A stretch of DNA of 64,000 bases, taken from Trichormus variabilis 0441. GTDB lineage: Bacteria > Cyanobacteriota > Cyanobacteriia > Cyanobacteriales > Nostocaceae. Position 1 is the stretch's first letter. Each line of letters begins with the position of its first letter. The position numbers were made by a program, and so were the translations under genes. The stretch lies in contig NZ_CP047242.1 in NCBI RefSeq assembly GCF_009856605.1, positions 4,284,001-4,348,000 of the forward strand. The letters run 5' to 3'. Of the stretch, positions 26,101 through 34,958 are shown in pieces. The notes below the pieces were generated by a model. That model was given only the letters and a program-made list of their open reading frames with translations. It searched no databases and was not told where the DNA came from.

Positions 26101-28002
26101 ATGAAAAATTTTGGGAAAAAGGCATTGATAAAACAGCAATCACCAAAGCGCGTTGCTTGGACTGGTGCTTTGGCAGCCAGTTTGATTATGTTACCAACGA
26201 TGTTTGGCGGTAATCCTGTCTTAGCGCAAAAAGCAGAGCGTGAGTCTCTGTCATACGGAGAGTTGATTCAAAAAGTTAATCAAGAGCAAGTCAAAAGAGT
26301 AGAACTGGACGAAACTGAACAGATAGCTAAAGTTTATTTAAAAGGGCAAAAACCAGACGCACCACCAATACAGGTGAGGTTGTTGGAGCAGAACAACGAG
26401 TTAATTAACAGACTCAAAGAAAAAAATGTTGATTTTGGTGAGATTTCTTCTGCCAATAGTAGAGCTGCTGTAGGGTTATTAATTAACCTGATGTGGATTT
26501 TGCCATTGGTGGCTTTAATGCTGCTATTTCTGCGTCGTTCTACAAATGCTTCTAGCCAAGCAATGAATTTTGGCAAATCTAGGGCGCGTTTCCAAATGGA
26601 AGCCAAGACTGGGGTGAAGTTTGACGATGTAGCGGGTATTGAAGAAGCGAAGGAAGAATTACAAGAAGTTGTGACATTCCTCAAGCAGCCAGAAAGATTT
26701 ACGGCTGTGGGTGCGCGGATACCTAAAGGTGTGCTGTTGGTGGGGCCTCCAGGTACTGGTAAAACTTTACTAGCAAAAGCGATCGCTGGGGAAGCGGCTG
26801 TACCATTTTTCAGCATTTCCGGTTCGGAATTTGTGGAAATGTTCGTGGGTGTGGGTGCTTCTCGCGTCCGCGATTTGTTTAAGAAAGCTAAAGACAATGC
26901 GCCTTGTCTGATATTTATCGATGAAATCGATGCAGTTGGCAGACAACGGGGTACGGGTATTGGTGGGGGTAACGATGAGAGAGAACAAACCCTCAATCAG
27001 TTACTCACGGAGATGGATGGTTTTGAAGGTAACACAGGCATCATTATTATTGCTGCAACCAACCGTCCCGACGTATTAGATTCAGCTTTGTTACGTCCTG
27101 GTCGTTTCGACAGACAAGTAATTGTTGATGCACCAGACTTGAAAGGACGCTTAGAGATTTTGCAAGTCCATTCACGCAATAAGAAAGTTGACCCCAGTGT
27201 ATCACTAGAGGCGATCGCTCGTCGCACACCCGGATTTACAGGTGCAGATTTAGCCAACTTACTCAACGAAGCCGCTATCCTCACAGCACGTAGACGCAAA
27301 GAAGCAATTACGATTCTAGAAATTGATGACGCTGTTGATAGGGTAGTTGCTGGGATGGAAGGGACACCCCTAGTAGACAGCAAGAGTAAGCGCTTAATTG
27401 CTTACCATGAAGTTGGACATGGTTTAGTCGGGACGTTATTAAAAGACCATGACCCAGTGCAGAAAGTCACCCTGATTCCCAGAGGACAAGCACAAGGTTT
27501 AACTTGGTTTACTCCCAACGAAGAACAAGGGTTAATCTCTCGTTCCCAACTCAAAGCTAGAATTACTTCTACTTTGGCCGGTCGTGCTGCTGAAGAAATT
27601 GTCTTTGGTAAGCCAGAAGTGACCACAGGTGCGGGTGATGACCTGCAAAAAGTCACATCAATGGCAAGGCAAATGGTGACAAGGTTTGGTATGTCTGAAC
27701 TAGGCCCCTTATCTCTGGAAAATCAAAGTGGCGAGGTATTTTTAGGACGCGACTGGATGAATAAATCCGACTATTCTGAAGAAATAGCTGCCAAGATAGA
27801 TTCTCAAGTCCGAGAAATTATCAACACCTGTTACCAAACATCAAAGGAACTTTTGCAAACTAACCGCGTGGTTATGGAACGACTAGTAGATTTGTTGACA
27901 GAACAAGAAACTATTGAAGGTGATTTGTTCCGTAAAATTGTTAGCGAAAGTCAAAACCAAGTGGTTGATGAGCAATTGTCGATGGTAATGGGTAATGGGT
28001 AA
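26101..28002 (+). CDS. ftsH: FtsH membrane AAA+ zinc protease
   Basis: 633 residues from the ATG at 26101. Order: N-terminal hydrophobic segment (about 20-42) ending VLAQ, periplasmic/lumenal part with [19 protein letters not shown], second membrane helix (about 133-153), AAA domain with Walker A GPPGTGKT, Walker B LIFIDEID, pore motif [27 protein letters not shown], and zinc site HEVGH plus the third metal ligand region. In cyanobacteria FtsH hexamers degrade photodamaged D1. An ATG at 26029 would add 24 residues; 26101 is chosen because it gives a typical N-terminus. The VLAQ motif might be cleaved, which would leave one membrane helix. Confidence 0.9.
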   Translation: MKNFGKKALIKQQSPKRVAWTGALAASLIMLPTMFGGNPVLAQKAERESLSYGELIQKVNQEQVKRVELDETEQIAKVYLKGQKPDAPPIQVRLLEQNNELINRLKEKNVDFGEISSANSRAAVGLLINLMWILPLVALMLLFLRRSTNASSQAMNFGKSRARFQMEAKTGVKFDDVAGIEEAKEELQEVVTFLKQPERFTAVGARIPKGVLLVGPPGTGKTLLAKAIAGEAAVPFFSISGSEFVEMFVGVGASRVRDLFKKAKDNAPCLIFIDEIDAVGRQRGTGIGGGNDEREQTLNQLLTEMDGFEGNTGIIIIAATNRPDVLDSALLRPGRFDRQVIVDAPDLKGRLEILQVHSRNKKVDPSVSLEAIARRTPGFTGADLANLLNEAAILTARRRKEAITILEIDDAVDRVVAGMEGTPLVDSKSKRLIAYHEVGHGLVGTLLKDHDPVQKVTLIPRGQAQGLTWFTPNEEQGLISRSQLKARITSTLAGRAAEEIVFGKPEVTTGAGDDLQKVTSMARQMVTRFGMSELGPLSLENQSGEVFLGRDWMNKSDYSEEIAAKIDSQVREIINTCYQTSKELLQTNRVVMERLVDLLTEQETIEGDLFRKIVSESQNQVVDEQLSMVMGNG

Positions 28003-28020
28003 TTGTAGTGAAATCAACTG

Positions 28021-28135
28021 AGGACTTACGTACCCAGATTTTCTGCTGAGACCGGGTGTAAGGGTGTAAGGGTGTAAGGGTTTCAATCATTTATACCCCT
28101 ATACCCTTAATTTTTTGTTTTCATGCTTAAGTCCT
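28021..28135 (+). mobile_element. MITE-like element, AGGACTTACG type, copy 1
   Basis: A 115-bp unit starting AGGACTTACGTACCCAG and ending CATGCTTAAGTCCT. The ends are inverted (AGGACTTA/TAAGTCCT). It contains a GGTGTAA tandem and a TACCCCTATACCC stretch. A full inverted copy lies at 43407-43532 and a partial copy at 30721-30783. No coding capacity. It occupies part of the 28003-28354 gap. Confidence 0.65.
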
Positions 28136-28176
28136 AAATCACATCAATCAGATTTCTATAGGAATTTACATTCGTA

Positions 28177-28204
28177 AGAAAAAACCAGAGAAATTACTCT
28201 CTGG
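28177..28204 (-). terminator. Terminator of psaK
   Basis: CCAGAGA/TCTCTGG, 7-bp stem with 6-base loop, followed on the minus strand by TTTTTTC. It lies about 150 bases beyond the psaK stop, implying a long 3' untranslated region. Confidence 0.6.
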
Positions 28205-28354
28205 CTGATTACAGACACAACAAAAATCTACTGAAAATTAACTTCGGTAATCACCTATGACAGCATGGTATAAGTTAAAAATACCATCTTTGGGAAATAG
28301 CAAATAGCCTACACAATGAGTAATTATCTGTGTTAACTATTGACTGTTTCTTAA

Positions 28355-28615
28355 TTAGAATCTGCCTAGATTATGTAACCCCAAAATAATACCTACTCCC
28401 AGAATATGACCGAAAGCAGTGGTCGCAAGTAACGCAGGCGCACCAAAACCACCAAAGAATTTGGCTGAAGGTAAAGCTGGTTCTGCACTAGGATACTTGA
28501 TGGTCTGCCTGCCGAAAGTAATGGCAATCACATTGGCAATAACCATAATAATCCCGATTGTAGGACTCCATTCCAGGGGGGTGGTTGCAGCAGCGAGTAA
28601 GGTTGAAGTTAACAC
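28355..28615 (-). CDS. psaK: Photosystem I subunit PsaK
   Basis: 86 residues, two membrane helices (about 18-38 and 58-80). The sequence matches cyanobacterial PsaK closely: LLAAATTPLEWSPTIGIIM, ANVIAITFGRQTIKYP, AKFFGGFGAPALLATTAFGH. PsaK sits at the edge of photosystem I and helps in antenna and trimer-periphery contacts. The short N-terminal leader before TTPLEW is removed in known proteins. Gene stands alone. Confidence 0.95.
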   Translation of the reverse strand: MLTSTLLAAATTPLEWSPTIGIIMVIANVIAITFGRQTIKYPSAEPALPSAKFFGGFGAPALLATTAFGHILGVGIILGLHNLGRF

Positions 28616-28828
28616 CTGATTAGCTCCTGAAATTTATTAATGATTGACAATATAATCAGGATATTTCTCAACTAAATTCAAGAAGAATCCCTGTTTTGCA
28701 TTATTATTTAACATTGCGTTTCATTACTTAATAAAAAATATTTTGTTTTTAAGAGATGCAGAGGAGAGGAAAGAGGGTTTAGGGGAAAAATAGAATGACT
28801 ACGATAAATCTTTGGGGCTGTATCTATT

Positions 28829-29752
28829 GTGAGGGGATTTGATAGACTAGACACCGTGGATTTGTCTACTTGGGTAGCATTAGCAAAAACTAAGACAAAT
28901 TGTGGACGAGTGGTTGAGCGCATCCCAAGATTAGCTGTGGCTGACACCGCTTGGTTTGCTGTACACATCTGTTGTAAATCAGGTAAATTCTACAGCGAAG
29001 GAGATACCAATTGTGTATTTCCCCTAATGAGTGTGATTAAACCTTTTACTTTCCTGTATCTATTGGAACACATGGGAATGGAAAAGGTTTTAAGCTGGGT
29101 TGGTGTGAAACCATCAGATGCGCCTTTTAATTCCTTAGAACAACTAGTGGCTGATGGTGGATATCCACGGAACCCGATGATTAATAGTGGGGCTATTACT
29201 CTCGCTGATAAATTACTAGGAGAGGATGCAGATTATAGCACGCGCTCTTTTTGCGAATGGCTAAACCAATTGGCAGGTAGTCAGATTCAGTTAGATGAAT
29301 CTATGCTGGCTTCTGTCAGATTATCTCGCTCTCCTGCTAATCAGGCGATCGCTAATTATCTGGCAGAAAAGGGTTATTTAGGAAATCTTGATGTAGCACT
29401 TGATACTTATGAACAGATATGCTGTCTCTCTGGGACGGTTGAAGATTTAGCTTTACTGGGGAAACTCTTGGCTTTAGAAAGTAGCTCAATATCACCACAG
29501 CATCAACAGCTTGTTAACTCGGTCATGTTATCTTGTGGTTTATACCAAGCTTCTGCTGAGTATGCTGACAAAATTGGTTTACCGATGAAATCTGGGATTG
29601 GTGGGGGTTTACTCGCTGTAGTCCCAAAAGAAGGGGCGATCGCCTGTTATAGCCCAGCTTTAGATAGAATCGGTAATCCCGTAGGGGCGATCGCTTTTGT
29701 TGAGGTTTTATCCCGTTCTCTAGGTCTGTGCGGGAGATTTTCCCACCTTTAG
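28829..29752 (+). CDS. glsA: Glutaminase A
   Basis: 307 residues, serine-dependent beta-lactamase-like fold: S68-x-x-K71 in FPLMSVIKPF, PRNPMINSGAI, and the SGIGGG loop near the C-terminus followed by GAIACYSPALDRIGNPVGAIAF. It converts glutamine to glutamate and ammonia. Start is a GTG at 28829 with a weak ribosome-binding site; no better in-frame start was seen and the length fits the family (about 305-310). Confidence 0.9.
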   Translation: MRGFDRLDTVDLSTWVALAKTKTNCGRVVERIPRLAVADTAWFAVHICCKSGKFYSEGDTNCVFPLMSVIKPFTFLYLLEHMGMEKVLSWVGVKPSDAPFNSLEQLVADGGYPRNPMINSGAITLADKLLGEDADYSTRSFCEWLNQLAGSQIQLDESMLASVRLSRSPANQAIANYLAEKGYLGNLDVALDTYEQICCLSGTVEDLALLGKLLALESSSISPQHQQLVNSVMLSCGLYQASAEYADKIGLPMKSGIGGGLLAVVPKEGAIACYSPALDRIGNPVGAIAFVEVLSRSLGLCGRFSHL

Positions 29753-29927
29753 CCAAAAACTAACGCTTTGGATGATCAGCCATGCTTAAGGTTTGGCGAT
29801 CGCACCAGTTCGCCAGCCGACAACTGGGTTAATATCTTCAGCAATCGCTTTGTTCTATTGCTTGTACATTCCCCAGAGTAGTCCAAAATGGCTCTGATGC
29901 ACTTTTCCGAAATATTGGGACATAAGG

Positions 29928-30509
29928 TTAGTTTGTGATTAGTTGTGAATTTTTCAACCCCCAACTACGTAATCGGAAACCCATAATTAAGAGCAGTGTG
30001 CCAAACAGGATGGTATAGGCAGCAATTAACCACAGAATAGCCAAAGCCTCCGCTACTGGCCAGGTAATCAATATGATACCGAAGATGAGAGAAAGAATTC
30101 CGGCTACTGCGGGAAGCCACTGATTGTCTATTGCTTGTCGTAGTTGCACAGATGTAAGAATCTCGAATATGCCTGTACAAATTGCCCAAGCAGCAATTAA
30201 GTAAAGTAATACAAATGCAGTGATCCCAGGGTAAATAAAAGCGATCGCTCCTACTCCAATACCTATGATTCCTTCTAGTAACAATAATTTACTATGATTG
30301 TCCTGTAACCGATCTTGAAATGCTGCGATCGCCAATAATATTCCCCCCAGCAGCCAAAAACTCCCAAACAGGTACACCAATGACTTTAAGGTCAGAATCG
30401 GCCAGCATAAAGCCACTAAACCAAAAATAATGGCGACCGCTCCCCGCGCCACCACTGTCCACCAATTGCGAGTTAGTCGTTTTCCCACACCCAGGGATTT
30501 ATTTCTCAT
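29928..30509 (-). CDS. HdeD/DUF308 membrane protein
   Basis: 193 residues, six hydrophobic helices with repeated motifs (RGAVAIIFGLVALCWPILTL, GIIGIGVGAIAFIYPGITAF, GILSLIFGIILITWP). This is the HdeD-type DUF308 family, linked in enterobacteria to acid resistance; the role in cyanobacteria is not known. Confidence 0.85.
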   Translation of the reverse strand: MRNKSLGVGKRLTRNWWTVVARGAVAIIFGLVALCWPILTLKSLVYLFGSFWLLGGILLAIAAFQDRLQDNHSKLLLLEGIIGIGVGAIAFIYPGITAFVLLYLIAAWAICTGIFEILTSVQLRQAIDNQWLPAVAGILSLIFGIILITWPVAEALAILWLIAAYTILFGTLLLIMGFRLRSWGLKNSQLITN

Positions 30510-30835
30510 GATTTGAGTAAGTTATTCCCAACACACCTTGGCCATTATTTTCTTTACCAAGAAGCTATACACCGTTGTTCAACTTAGTATTGCTCGTCTG
30601 ATATTTGTTACTGCCTTGTTAAACTCAGCTTAAATACTTCCTAATGGTCTTCCATCTGACTAAGGGTGCATGGTAAATATCTATCTGGTGGAAGAAGCAA
30701 GCAAAAAAAACTTCCAGATTATACCCCTACACCCCTATACCCTTCTCCAAACCCTTGATCTTTCGTTTTCATGCGTAAGTCCTATATATATGTCAGTCTG
30801 GTAATTGAGAATCGAACGCTTCTGCCTCCGTTACA
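30510..30835. other. Intergenic region with partial MITE (30721-30783)
   Basis: 326 bases. 30721-30783 is the right part of the AGGACTTACG-type element (TACCCCTACACCC.. to GCGTAAGTCCT), truncated on the left. The remainder shows nothing recognisable. No good ribosome-binding site precedes the gene at 30836. Confidence 0.5.
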
Positions 30836-31477
30836 ATGTCTACTCAAGATTGGTTATCACAGTTGCAAAAACAGCGAGCGATCGCAGTCATCCGCGCCCC
30901 GAAACTGGAATTAGGGTTGCAAATGGCTCTGGCTGTAGCTTCTGGGGGAATACAGCTCATTGAAATTACCTGGAATAGCGATCGCCCAGGGGAATTAATC
31001 ACCAAATTACGTGAGCAGTTACCGGAATGTATTATTGGTACTGGCACATTATTTAATTTGCAGCAACTAGAAGAAGCGATCGCCTGTGGGGCAGAATTTC
31101 TATTTACGCCTCATGTTGACTCAGTCATGATCAAAGCATCTGTCATCAAAAACATACCCATCATTCCCGGCGCACTCACCCCTACGGAAATTGTTAATGC
31201 TTGGGCTAATGGTGCAAGTTGTGTCAAAGTATTCCCCGTGCAAGCTTTAGGGGGGGCTGATTATATTAAAAGTCTGCAAGGGCCTTTAGGTCATATTCCC
31301 TTAATTCCCACCGGGGGGGTAACCCTGGAAAATGCCAAAAGACTAATCCAAGCAGGTGCGATCGCCGTTGGTTTAGGTGGAGAGTTATTTCCTCAGCAAC
31401 TAGTGAAAGCGAAAAATTGGCAAGCGATCGCCCAATTAGCCAGGAACTTAACTCAAGAACTAAGCATTATAACCTAA
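30836..31477 (+). CDS. eda: KDPG/KHG aldolase
   Basis: 213 residues, TIM-barrel class I aldolase: catalytic E43 in LIEITWNSDR, GTGTL, FTPHVD, Schiff-base K131 in SCVKVFPVQ, and the phosphate loop PTGGV. It splits 2-keto-3-deoxy-6-phosphogluconate (Entner-Doudoroff pathway) and/or 4-hydroxy-2-oxoglutarate. Several GCGATCGC sites lie within. A GGTGTAGGG-type repeat stretch follows at about 31535-31575. Confidence 0.92.
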   Translation: MSTQDWLSQLQKQRAIAVIRAPKLELGLQMALAVASGGIQLIEITWNSDRPGELITKLREQLPECIIGTGTLFNLQQLEEAIACGAEFLFTPHVDSVMIKASVIKNIPIIPGALTPTEIVNAWANGASCVKVFPVQALGGADYIKSLQGPLGHIPLIPTGGVTLENAKRLIQAGAIAVGLGGELFPQQLVKAKNWQAIAQLARNLTQELSIIT

Positions 31478-31674
31478 AGCTTGGTAATAAGGATCAAAAA
31501 TAAGTTTCACTCTCAAACAAAAAAGATGCCTTTCACCTATACCCCTACACCCTTAAACCCCTACACCCTTAAATTTTGAATTAGCGTAGTTTTCAGGATG
31601 AAATTATTGAAAAGCCACTGTTATAGTTGATTTCTCAAAATCGGCTTTAACTCCATGATTGATGTGTTTCAACT

Positions 31675-32187
31675 ATGAAATCACTGATTTATCTCGACTG
31701 GAAACGTGGTTTAAAAATGTTCGTTGCTAGTGCAACATTATCCTTGAGTATGGTGAGTACCGGCTCTGGTGAAGCATTAGCAATTTCCACCCCACAAAAA
31801 ATTGAAAATACTATCGAGACTTTACAAAAATCCGATCAACGTTGGATTCAAATTAATCTTGCCAATCAAAGATTAACCGCTTGGGAAGGTGGAAAACCTG
31901 TATATGCGATCGTCATTTCCTCTGGTAAAAGATCGACACCCACCCGCATAGGTTCTTTTAAGATTCAATCAAAGCATAAATCTACGCGGATGCGTGGTAG
32001 AAACTATGATGTTCCCAACGTTCCCTACGCCATGTTTTATAGCGGTAATTACGGAATTCACGGTGCATATTGGCATAAAAAATTTGGTACACCCGTAAGT
32101 AATGGCTGTGTAAACCTCGCCCCCAATCATGCTAAATGGCTATTCAATTGGGCATCTTTAGGAACACCAGTTGTCATTCAAAAGTAG
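31675..32187 (+). CDS. L,D-transpeptidase (YkuD), paralogue 1
   Basis: 170 residues: hydrophobic N-terminal export segment (about 14-36), then a YkuD domain with SGKRSTPTRIGSFKI, VPNVPYAMFYSG, and the catalytic motif H129-G..SNGC145VN. It should form 3-3 peptidoglycan cross-links or attach proteins to peptidoglycan in the periplasm. A close paralogue is at 37827-38342, on the other side of the PEP-CTERM gene and its transposon. A clear terminator follows. Confidence 0.9.
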   Translation: MKSLIYLDWKRGLKMFVASATLSLSMVSTGSGEALAISTPQKIENTIETLQKSDQRWIQINLANQRLTAWEGGKPVYAIVISSGKRSTPTRIGSFKIQSKHKSTRMRGRNYDVPNVPYAMFYSGNYGIHGAYWHKKFGTPVSNGCVNLAPNHAKWLFNWASLGTPVVIQK

Positions 32188-32200
32188 TGCATACAAACAA

Positions 32201-32234
32201 AAAATCGTTACGGGCTATAACCTGTAACGATTTT
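32201..32234 (+). terminator. Terminator of L,D-transpeptidase 1
   Basis: AAAATCGTTAC/GTAACGATTTT, 11-bp stem, directly after the gene and ending in TTTT; works as an intrinsic terminator. Confidence 0.75.
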
Positions 32235-32305
32235 AAGTTTTCAACCTACTATATCTAACAAAAATGTTGTGTGCGATTAGTGAAGTTGATCAAAAATAAA
32301 AGAAA

Positions 32306-32838
32306 TTAGATTGAACGACGACGGCGAACTTTTATCATTCCAGTTGCTAATAAACCAAGACCCAACAAAGAAGCAGGTTCAGGTACGTAAGTACGGGGAG
32401 GGGGAGTATTTATCTTTATATTAGAGACGAATAATGAGGCATGAGATAAAGCTTTACCTGCATTTCCACTACCATCCAAAGCAACACCAATGGTATTGAA
32501 GATTCCCGTTAAGCCTTGAGAGAAATCATAATCTTTGAATAGGTAAGCGCTGTAACCATTACCTGCTTTGAGACTCACTACAAATGTGTTACTTGATAAT
32601 GCTGATCCAAAATTAAATGCACCTGAGCTAGAGCCATTGTCTGCCGTAATCGCAAAGGGATTTGCGTCATCAGATTTGCCCGCTAAACTCCATTGCACGC
32701 CAGTACCAACAAAGCTGCTAAAGAGACTATCATCATTTAATTTAGAGAGCAAAGTACCTACAGCCCCTGTGTCGTTACCAGCATTTGGGCCGTCACAAGC
32801 TGTAGCTGAAACACCTCCAAGTGAAATATCAGCAATGC
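32306..32838 (-). pseudogene. PEP-CTERM protein gene, 3' half (disrupted by transposon)
   Basis: Encodes the C-terminal part of a surface protein: SIADISLGGVSATACDGPN onward, a domain rich in G, S, N (LSKLNDDSLFSSFVGTGVQW, GFNFGSALSSNTFVVSLKAG) and the sorting signal VPEPASLLGLGLLATG followed by MIKVRRRRSI, the PEP-CTERM pattern recognised by exosortase. It has no signal peptide because its 5' half lies 4 kb away at 36844-37146. An ATG donated by the transposon end (32863) extends the frame, but the product could not be exported. Joining the halves with one AATGC copy restores 276 in-frame codons. Confidence 0.9.
32834..32838. repeat. Target-site duplication, left copy (AATGC)
   Basis: AATGC directly before the left transposon end; identical to 36844-36848 after the right end. 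A 5-bp duplication is the rule for Tn7/Mu/CAST-type transposition. Confidence 0.92.
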
Positions 32839-33065
32839 TGTCCATTAAAGAATTATTTGTCAATTTTAAGGAATTAATGTCTTGCTGTTATAGAGGCTAA
32901 AAAGCTTATACAGTAAGTATTTTAGGCTTTTTAGCCCTTTTATATTCTTTGAAGGCTTTTAAATAATTAAATGCCTTTTCTCTAAAAACTGACTCCTCAA
33001 AATTTAAATAATTAAATGCCTTTTCTTGAAAAAGTGGCACCTCTAAGCTTAAATAATTAAATGCC
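32839..33065. repeat. Transposon left end: terminal inverted repeat and five TnsB-type repeats
   Basis: Terminal inverted repeat 32839-32881 holds two repeats (TTAAAGAATTATTTGTC at 32845; TTAAGGAATTAATGTC at 32866). Three further copies of TTAAATAATTAAATGCC end at 32975, 33020 and 33065, about 45 bp apart. They match the terminal repeat at 13 of 17 positions. The arrangement is that of transposase-binding arrays at Tn7-like ends. CCGCTTTAAGCGG (33064-33076) is a palindrome close to the tnsB start. Confidence 0.8.
32895..32936 (+). terminator. Hairpin inside transposon left end
   Basis: GGCTAAAAAGC/GCTTTTTAGCC, a perfect 11-bp stem with a 20-base loop, followed by CTTTTAT. It could stop transcription entering the element from outside. 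It could also stop transcription leaving it. Confidence 0.5.
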
Positions 33066-33108
33066 GCTTTAAGCGGAAGTTGCACGTTTGTGATACTTAA
33101 AAGCAGCA

Positions 33109-34953
33109 ATGCTAGAAAAGAAAGTTAGCCAAGGTGAACAAAATAATCTGTTTGAGGTGACACCCATAGGCATGGAGTTGACGGCTCCCACTCAACAAGA
33201 CCACAAAATCTTGATTGAGCAAATTGAGGATGCCCAGATGAAAAGAGAAATTCTCTTGAAAATGGATGCGATAGAGGATATCCAGACTAATTCTGATAAT
33301 GGCAAACAGGAACGTATCAGACAGTGGGCGCAAAAATTAGGGAAGCATCCAAGAACCATTACCCGTATGTTGTCTAAGGCAGACATTGAAGGATTAGCAG
33401 CAATAATCAAAACCAAACGCGCGGATGCTGGTAAACGTAGAGGGAAAAAGCAGTGGCAGCCCAGCGTCGAGTATTGGGTGAATTTTATCGAAAAAACTTA
33501 TAGAGATGGCAATAAAAATAGCCGTCGCATGAATCGCAACCAAGTTTACAACCAGGTGAAGGGACACGCCGAATTGGAATTAGGGTTGAAAGAGAGTGAA
33601 TACCCAAGCCATGTGTTTGTTTATCAAGTGCTAGCTCCCTTAGTCGAAAAGAAAAAAGTCCGACATCCAGGGCAAGGTTCTCGGATTGTAATTAAGACAA
33701 CGGCAGGAGAGTTAGTAGTTGAGCGTAGCAATCAAGTCTGGCAAATAGACCATACTCGTTTAGACACTTTATTAGTAGATGAGAATTTAGAACTAGCTGG
33801 CAGTCTCTACATTACTGTGGTCATCGATAGCTATTCCGGGTGTGCAATGGGGTTCTATCTGGGCTTTGAGGCAGCAGGGTCTCATGAAGTAGCACTAGCC
33901 CTGCGTCATGCGATTTTAGCCAAACAGTATCCGCCTGATTACCAAATACAACATGAGTGGATGCTTGCGGGACTGCCTGAATATATTGTCACAGACCGAG
34001 CCAAGGAATTTAGATCGGGGCATTTGCGACGAATTGCAATGGATTTGAATATTCAACTACGGTTACGTGCTTATCCACAGCAAGGAGGTCTGATTGAAAG
34101 CCTGTTTGATAAAGCAAATAAAGAAGTTTTGTCAATGCTACCTGGCTATAAAGGCTCCAATGTCCAAAAAAGACCATTAGATGCCGAAAAATATGCCTGT
34201 ATAACCTACGAAGAATTTGAGAAAATATTAACTCGATATTTTGTTGACCACTACAATCAACATCTCTATCCTAGAGTCAAAAATCAGACACGAATTCAAC
34301 GGTGGTGGGCAGGGTTAATTGGCAAACAACCTAAGCTATTAGAAGAACGCGAGTTAGATATATGCTTAATGAAGACAGTACCGCGCTGTGTGCAAGCGTA
34401 TGGCTGTGTACAGTTTGAGTGTCTAATCTATAGTGCCACTTGGCTACAAAAGTTTGAGGGACAGCAAGTTACTCTCAGATACAATCCCAGCAATATTGTT
34501 ACTCTCCTGGTTTATAGCGTGGAGAAGAACAATCAAGCGTCTGTTTTTCTAGGTACGGTAAAAGCCAGAGATTTAGATGAAGAACGTCTGTCCTTGAAGG
34601 AGTGGAAGGCAATAAAGCAAAAGGTTCGTTCTTGTGGTAAAACTATTGACCAGTCGTCAATTTTATCAGAGCGACTAGCTTTAAATGAGTTTGCTCAAGA
34701 GAAAATTAGGACTCTTAAACAACGACGAGCATCAGAACAAAAACGCATTAACCGCAAATCGGTTCAAAGCAAAGTCATTGAATTATTTCCTGAAGAAAAC
34801 GAGACTACTGTTGTTTTAGAAAAGGAAACAGACGCTCCTGAGCTATCTCAACAATCAGCAATAAATTTGGTCAGTGAGCCTAAACAACAATGCGCTAAAT
34901 CGAGTCAAAGCATTGCTTATGACTGGAACCAAATTATTGAAGAGAATTGGTAG
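33109..34953 (+). CDS. tnsB: TnsB-type DDE transposase
   Basis: 614 residues. N-terminal helical DNA-binding domains (about 40-185, HTH-like RQWAQKLGKHPRTITRMLSK), RNase H-like catalytic core with D214 (WQIDHTRLD), D296 (YIVTDRAKEF) and E330 (QQGGLIESLF), a Mu-type beta-barrel (about 430-510) and a basic then acidic tail ending YDWNQIIEENW. All three catalytic residues are present. It resembles TnsB of cyanobacterial type V-K CAST elements, where the C-terminal tail docks on TnsC. It would cut and join the transposon 3' ends. tnsC follows after 5 bases. Confidence 0.9.
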   Translation: MLEKKVSQGEQNNLFEVTPIGMELTAPTQQDHKILIEQIEDAQMKREILLKMDAIEDIQTNSDNGKQERIRQWAQKLGKHPRTITRMLSKADIEGLAAIIKTKRADAGKRRGKKQWQPSVEYWVNFIEKTYRDGNKNSRRMNRNQVYNQVKGHAELELGLKESEYPSHVFVYQVLAPLVEKKKVRHPGQGSRIVIKTTAGELVVERSNQVWQIDHTRLDTLLVDENLELAGSLYITVVIDSYSGCAMGFYLGFEAAGSHEVALALRHAILAKQYPPDYQIQHEWMLAGLPEYIVTDRAKEFRSGHLRRIAMDLNIQLRLRAYPQQGGLIESLFDKANKEVLSMLPGYKGSNVQKRPLDAEKYACITYEEFEKILTRYFVDHYNQHLYPRVKNQTRIQRWWAGLIGKQPKLLEERELDICLMKTVPRCVQAYGCVQFECLIYSATWLQKFEGQQVTLRYNPSNIVTLLVYSVEKNNQASVFLGTVKARDLDEERLSLKEWKAIKQKVRSCGKTIDQSSILSERLALNEFAQEKIRTLKQRRASEQKRINRKSVQSKVIELFPEENETTVVLEKETDAPELSQQSAINLVSEPKQQCAKSSQSIAYDWNQIIEENW

Positions 34954-34958
34954 CTTTT

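Noticed and set aside
32906..33109. Minus-strand ORF of 67 codons with repeated KAFNYL
   Set aside because: It is only the translation of the three transposon left-end repeats on the opposite strand.
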